Below are positions 14,024-15,062 of a stretch of DNA of 15,062 nucleotides, in pieces. The number at the start of each line of letters is the position of its first letter. Positions within the stretch are counted from its first letter, which is position 1. The position numbers and the translations under genes were made by a program. Under the pieces are notes generated by a model. The model was not told where the DNA came from, searched no databases, and saw nothing but the letters and a program-made list of their open reading frames with translations. Origin of the DNA: Thermococcus sp. (GTDB lineage: Archaea > Methanobacteriota_B > Thermococci > Thermococcales > Thermococcaceae); assembly GCF_027066465.1 (NCBI RefSeq), contig NZ_JAMONU010000049.1, forward strand, positions 1 to 15,062. The letters run 5' to 3'.

Positions 14024-14029
14024 GTTTTG

Positions 14030-14107
14030 TGGTGGACCGGGCGGGATTTGAACCCGCGGCCTCCGCCTTGCGAGGGCGGCGCTCGTACCAGGCTGAGCTA
14101 CCGGCCC
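14030..14107 (-). tRNA. tRNA-Ala (anticodon CGC)
   Basis: The minus strand folds into a full cloverleaf: acceptor GGGCCGG with CCGGTCC, D stem GCTC/GAGC, anticodon stem CCGCC/GGCGG around loop CTCGCAA, variable loop AGGCC, and T stem GCGGG/CCCGC around TTCAAAT. The anticodon CGC reads GCG (alanine). The third acceptor pair is G-U, the G3-U70 identity element of alanine tRNAs, which confirms the assignment independently. The discriminator is A, and CCA (14030-14032 on the opposite strand) is encoded in the gene. There is no intron. Without CCA the RNA is 75 nt. Confidence 0.97.
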
Positions 14108-14135
14108 ACTCCCGGTTATAGTGGGCGGGTGTTGG

Positions 14136-14145
14136 CTTTAAAAAG
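14136..14145 (-). promoter_or_regulatory. promoter of tRNA-Ala
   Basis: On the minus strand CTTTTTAAAG forms a strong TATA box, with CAAAA upstream. Its centre is about 25 bases from 14116, giving a predicted 5' leader of roughly nine bases before the first tRNA base at 14107, to be removed by RNase P. Confidence 0.6.
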
Positions 14146-14208
14146 TTTTGGTCTGCGAGGGTTCATTGCTGGACAGGTTTGAGTTTAATTTCCACTGGAG
14201 AGAAAGGG

Positions 14209-14216
14209 CTTTTAAC
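14209..14216 (+). promoter_or_regulatory. promoter of the malic enzyme gene
   Basis: CTTTTAAC follows the purine-rich GAAAGGG (14202-14208), a good BRE/TATA pair. A start near 14238 leaves a leader of about nine bases that contains the GGTGGTC ribosome site directly before ATG 14247. Confidence 0.55.
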
Positions 14217-14246
14217 TTAAGAGTGCCAACAAAATCGGGTGGTCGA

Positions 14247-15062
14247 ATGGACGCGAGGGATTTTCACAGGGGCAACTTCATCGGCAACGGGAAGATAGAT
14301 GTAATCCCAAAGGTCCCGCTCACGAGGGGAACCCTCCCTCTAGCGTACACTCCCGGTGTCGCCGAGGTCTCGCGCGAGATAGCGGAGAACCCCGAGAAGG
14401 TCTTTGAATACACCAACAGGGGCAACATGGTGGCCGTTGTAAGCGACGGGACGAGGGTTTTAGGTCTCGGCGACATAGGACCGCTGGGTGCGCTCCCGGT
14501 GATGGAGGGCAAGGCCCTGCTCTTCAAGGCGTTCGGGGGCGTTGATGCCTTCCCGCTCGTTTTAGCAGAGAAGGACCCCGAAAGGTTCGTAGAGGTCGTT
14601 AAGGCTGTTTCCCCTTCCTTCGGCGGGATAAACCTTGAGGACATAGCCTCGCCGAAGTGCTTCTACATCCTCGACAGGCTGAGGGAGGAACTAGACATTC
14701 CGGTCTTCCACGACGACCAGCAGGGCACGGCGAGCGTCGTTCTGGCCGGCTTGATAAACGCGCTCAAGGTAGTCGGCAAGAAGCTTGACGAGATAAGCGT
14801 CGCGCTCTTCGGGGCCGGGGCGGCCGGTTTCGCGACGCTCAGATTAATCGTCAGGGCAGGCGTTAAGCCTGAAAACGTCCGGGTCGTCGAGCTCGTGAAG
14901 GGAAAGCCGAGGATTCTAACGTCGGATTTGCCTCTTGAGGAGCTGTTTCCATACAGGGGCGAACTCCTCGCGAGGACCAACGGCGAGGGGATTGAGGGAG
15001 GCCCGGCAGAGGCGCTTGAAGGGGCGGACGTTCTAATATCATTCACGAGGCCGGGGCCGGGT
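14247..15062 (+). CDS. NAD(P)-dependent malic enzyme (3' truncated)
   Basis: The first 272 residues are visible; the right edge cuts the gene. Malic enzyme oxidatively decarboxylates malate to pyruvate and CO2 with NAD or NADP. The N-terminal domain has LAYTPGVAEVSREIAENPEK with the catalytic Tyr34, SDGTRVLGLGDIGPLGALPV, and MEGKALLFKAFGGVDAFPLV with the catalytic lysine region (K89). The divalent metal site is built from E131-D132 (INLEDIASPKCF) and the HDDQQGT segment (155-161). The nucleotide-binding loop is FGAGAAG (188-194). The second strand of that fold ends in VVEL (E215) in place of the Asp of many relatives, which fits NAD preference but does not prove it. The family is about 430 residues long, so roughly 60% is present. 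ATG 14247 follows GGTGGTC. Confidence 0.95.
   Translation, partial: MDARDFHRGNFIGNGKIDVIPKVPLTRGTLPLAYTPGVAEVSREIAENPEKVFEYTNRGNMVAVVSDGTRVLGLGDIGPLGALPVMEGKALLFKAFGGVDAFPLVLAEKDPERFVEVVKAVSPSFGGINLEDIASPKCFYILDRLREELDIPVFHDDQQGTASVVLAGLINALKVVGKKLDEISVALFGAGAAGFATLRLIVRAGVKPENVRVVELVKGKPRILTSDLPLEELFPYRGELLARTNGEGIEGGPAEALEGADVLISFTRPGPG

Noticed and set aside
14264..15046. Two minus-strand open frames (126 and 127 residues) opposite the malic enzyme
   Set aside because: They are Ser/Thr/Pro-rich shadow frames typical of the antisense of GC-rich archaeal genes; the plus strand encodes an unmistakable malic enzyme.
1..15062. CRISPR array, insertion sequence or integrated element
   Set aside because: I saw no direct repeats with spacers, no transposase or integrase frame, no tRNA-end duplication next to tRNA-Ala, and no obvious change in composition.

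Overview
The window reads as chromosomal DNA of a hyperthermophilic euryarchaeon of the Thermococcales, most likely a Thermococcus with a fairly GC-rich genome. The evidence is the protein set (TldD/TldE pair, archaeal membrane-anchored Lon-like protease, tandem winged-helix regulator, small archaeal-type malic enzyme), Shine-Dalgarno sites of the GGTGAT/GGTGGT type, AT-rich TATA boxes about 25 nt upstream of likely transcript starts, many GTG starts and very tight gene packing. No insertion sequence, CRISPR array, integrase or compositional break is visible. No gap without a gene is longer than about 140 bases.

Layout. (1) 2-3159, plus strand: the end of a DUF4129-type protein, a polytopic membrane protein, a DUF58 protein and a second membrane protein, all joined by overlapping stop/start codons. 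This looks like the distal part of a MoxR/DUF58/DUF4129-type cell-envelope operon; no MoxR ATPase lies inside the window. (2) 3156-5797, minus strand: tldD-tldE, a translationally coupled pair encoding the two subunits of a TldD/TldE metalloprotease. (3) 5880-6640, plus strand: a regulator with two winged-helix domains, coupled to an 84-residue membrane protein. It diverges from tldD across an 82-bp spacer with one bidirectional TATA element and a 6-8-6 inverted repeat. (4) 6637-8920, minus strand: a Usp-like protein, an ArsB/NhaD-type permease and a second Usp protein, almost without spacing. (5) 9051-10985, plus strand: a secreted, membrane-anchored Lon-like serine protease without an AAA+ ATPase domain. 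(6) 10982-12247, minus strand: a PP-loop protein related to PAPS reductases, apparently leaderless. A weak candidate box C/D guide RNA lies in the 90-bp spacer upstream. (7) 12338-13982, minus strand: a ferritin-like protein overlapping an M20 metallopeptidase. (8) 14030-14107, minus strand: tRNA-Ala(CGC) with its own promoter and encoded CCA. (9) 14247-15062, plus strand: the first 272 codons of a malic enzyme.

The three convergent gene pairs (3156-3159, 6637-6640, 10982-10985) each overlap by exactly the four bases TTAG or TTAA, so both stop codons share sequence and no terminator can fit between the genes. The most interesting loci are the Usp-permease-Usp cassette, the bidirectional promoter with its candidate operator, the orphan extracellular Lon-like protease, and the candidate C/D RNA. 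No clearly new defence or mobile system is present. All calls come from reading the sequence; no database search was possible.
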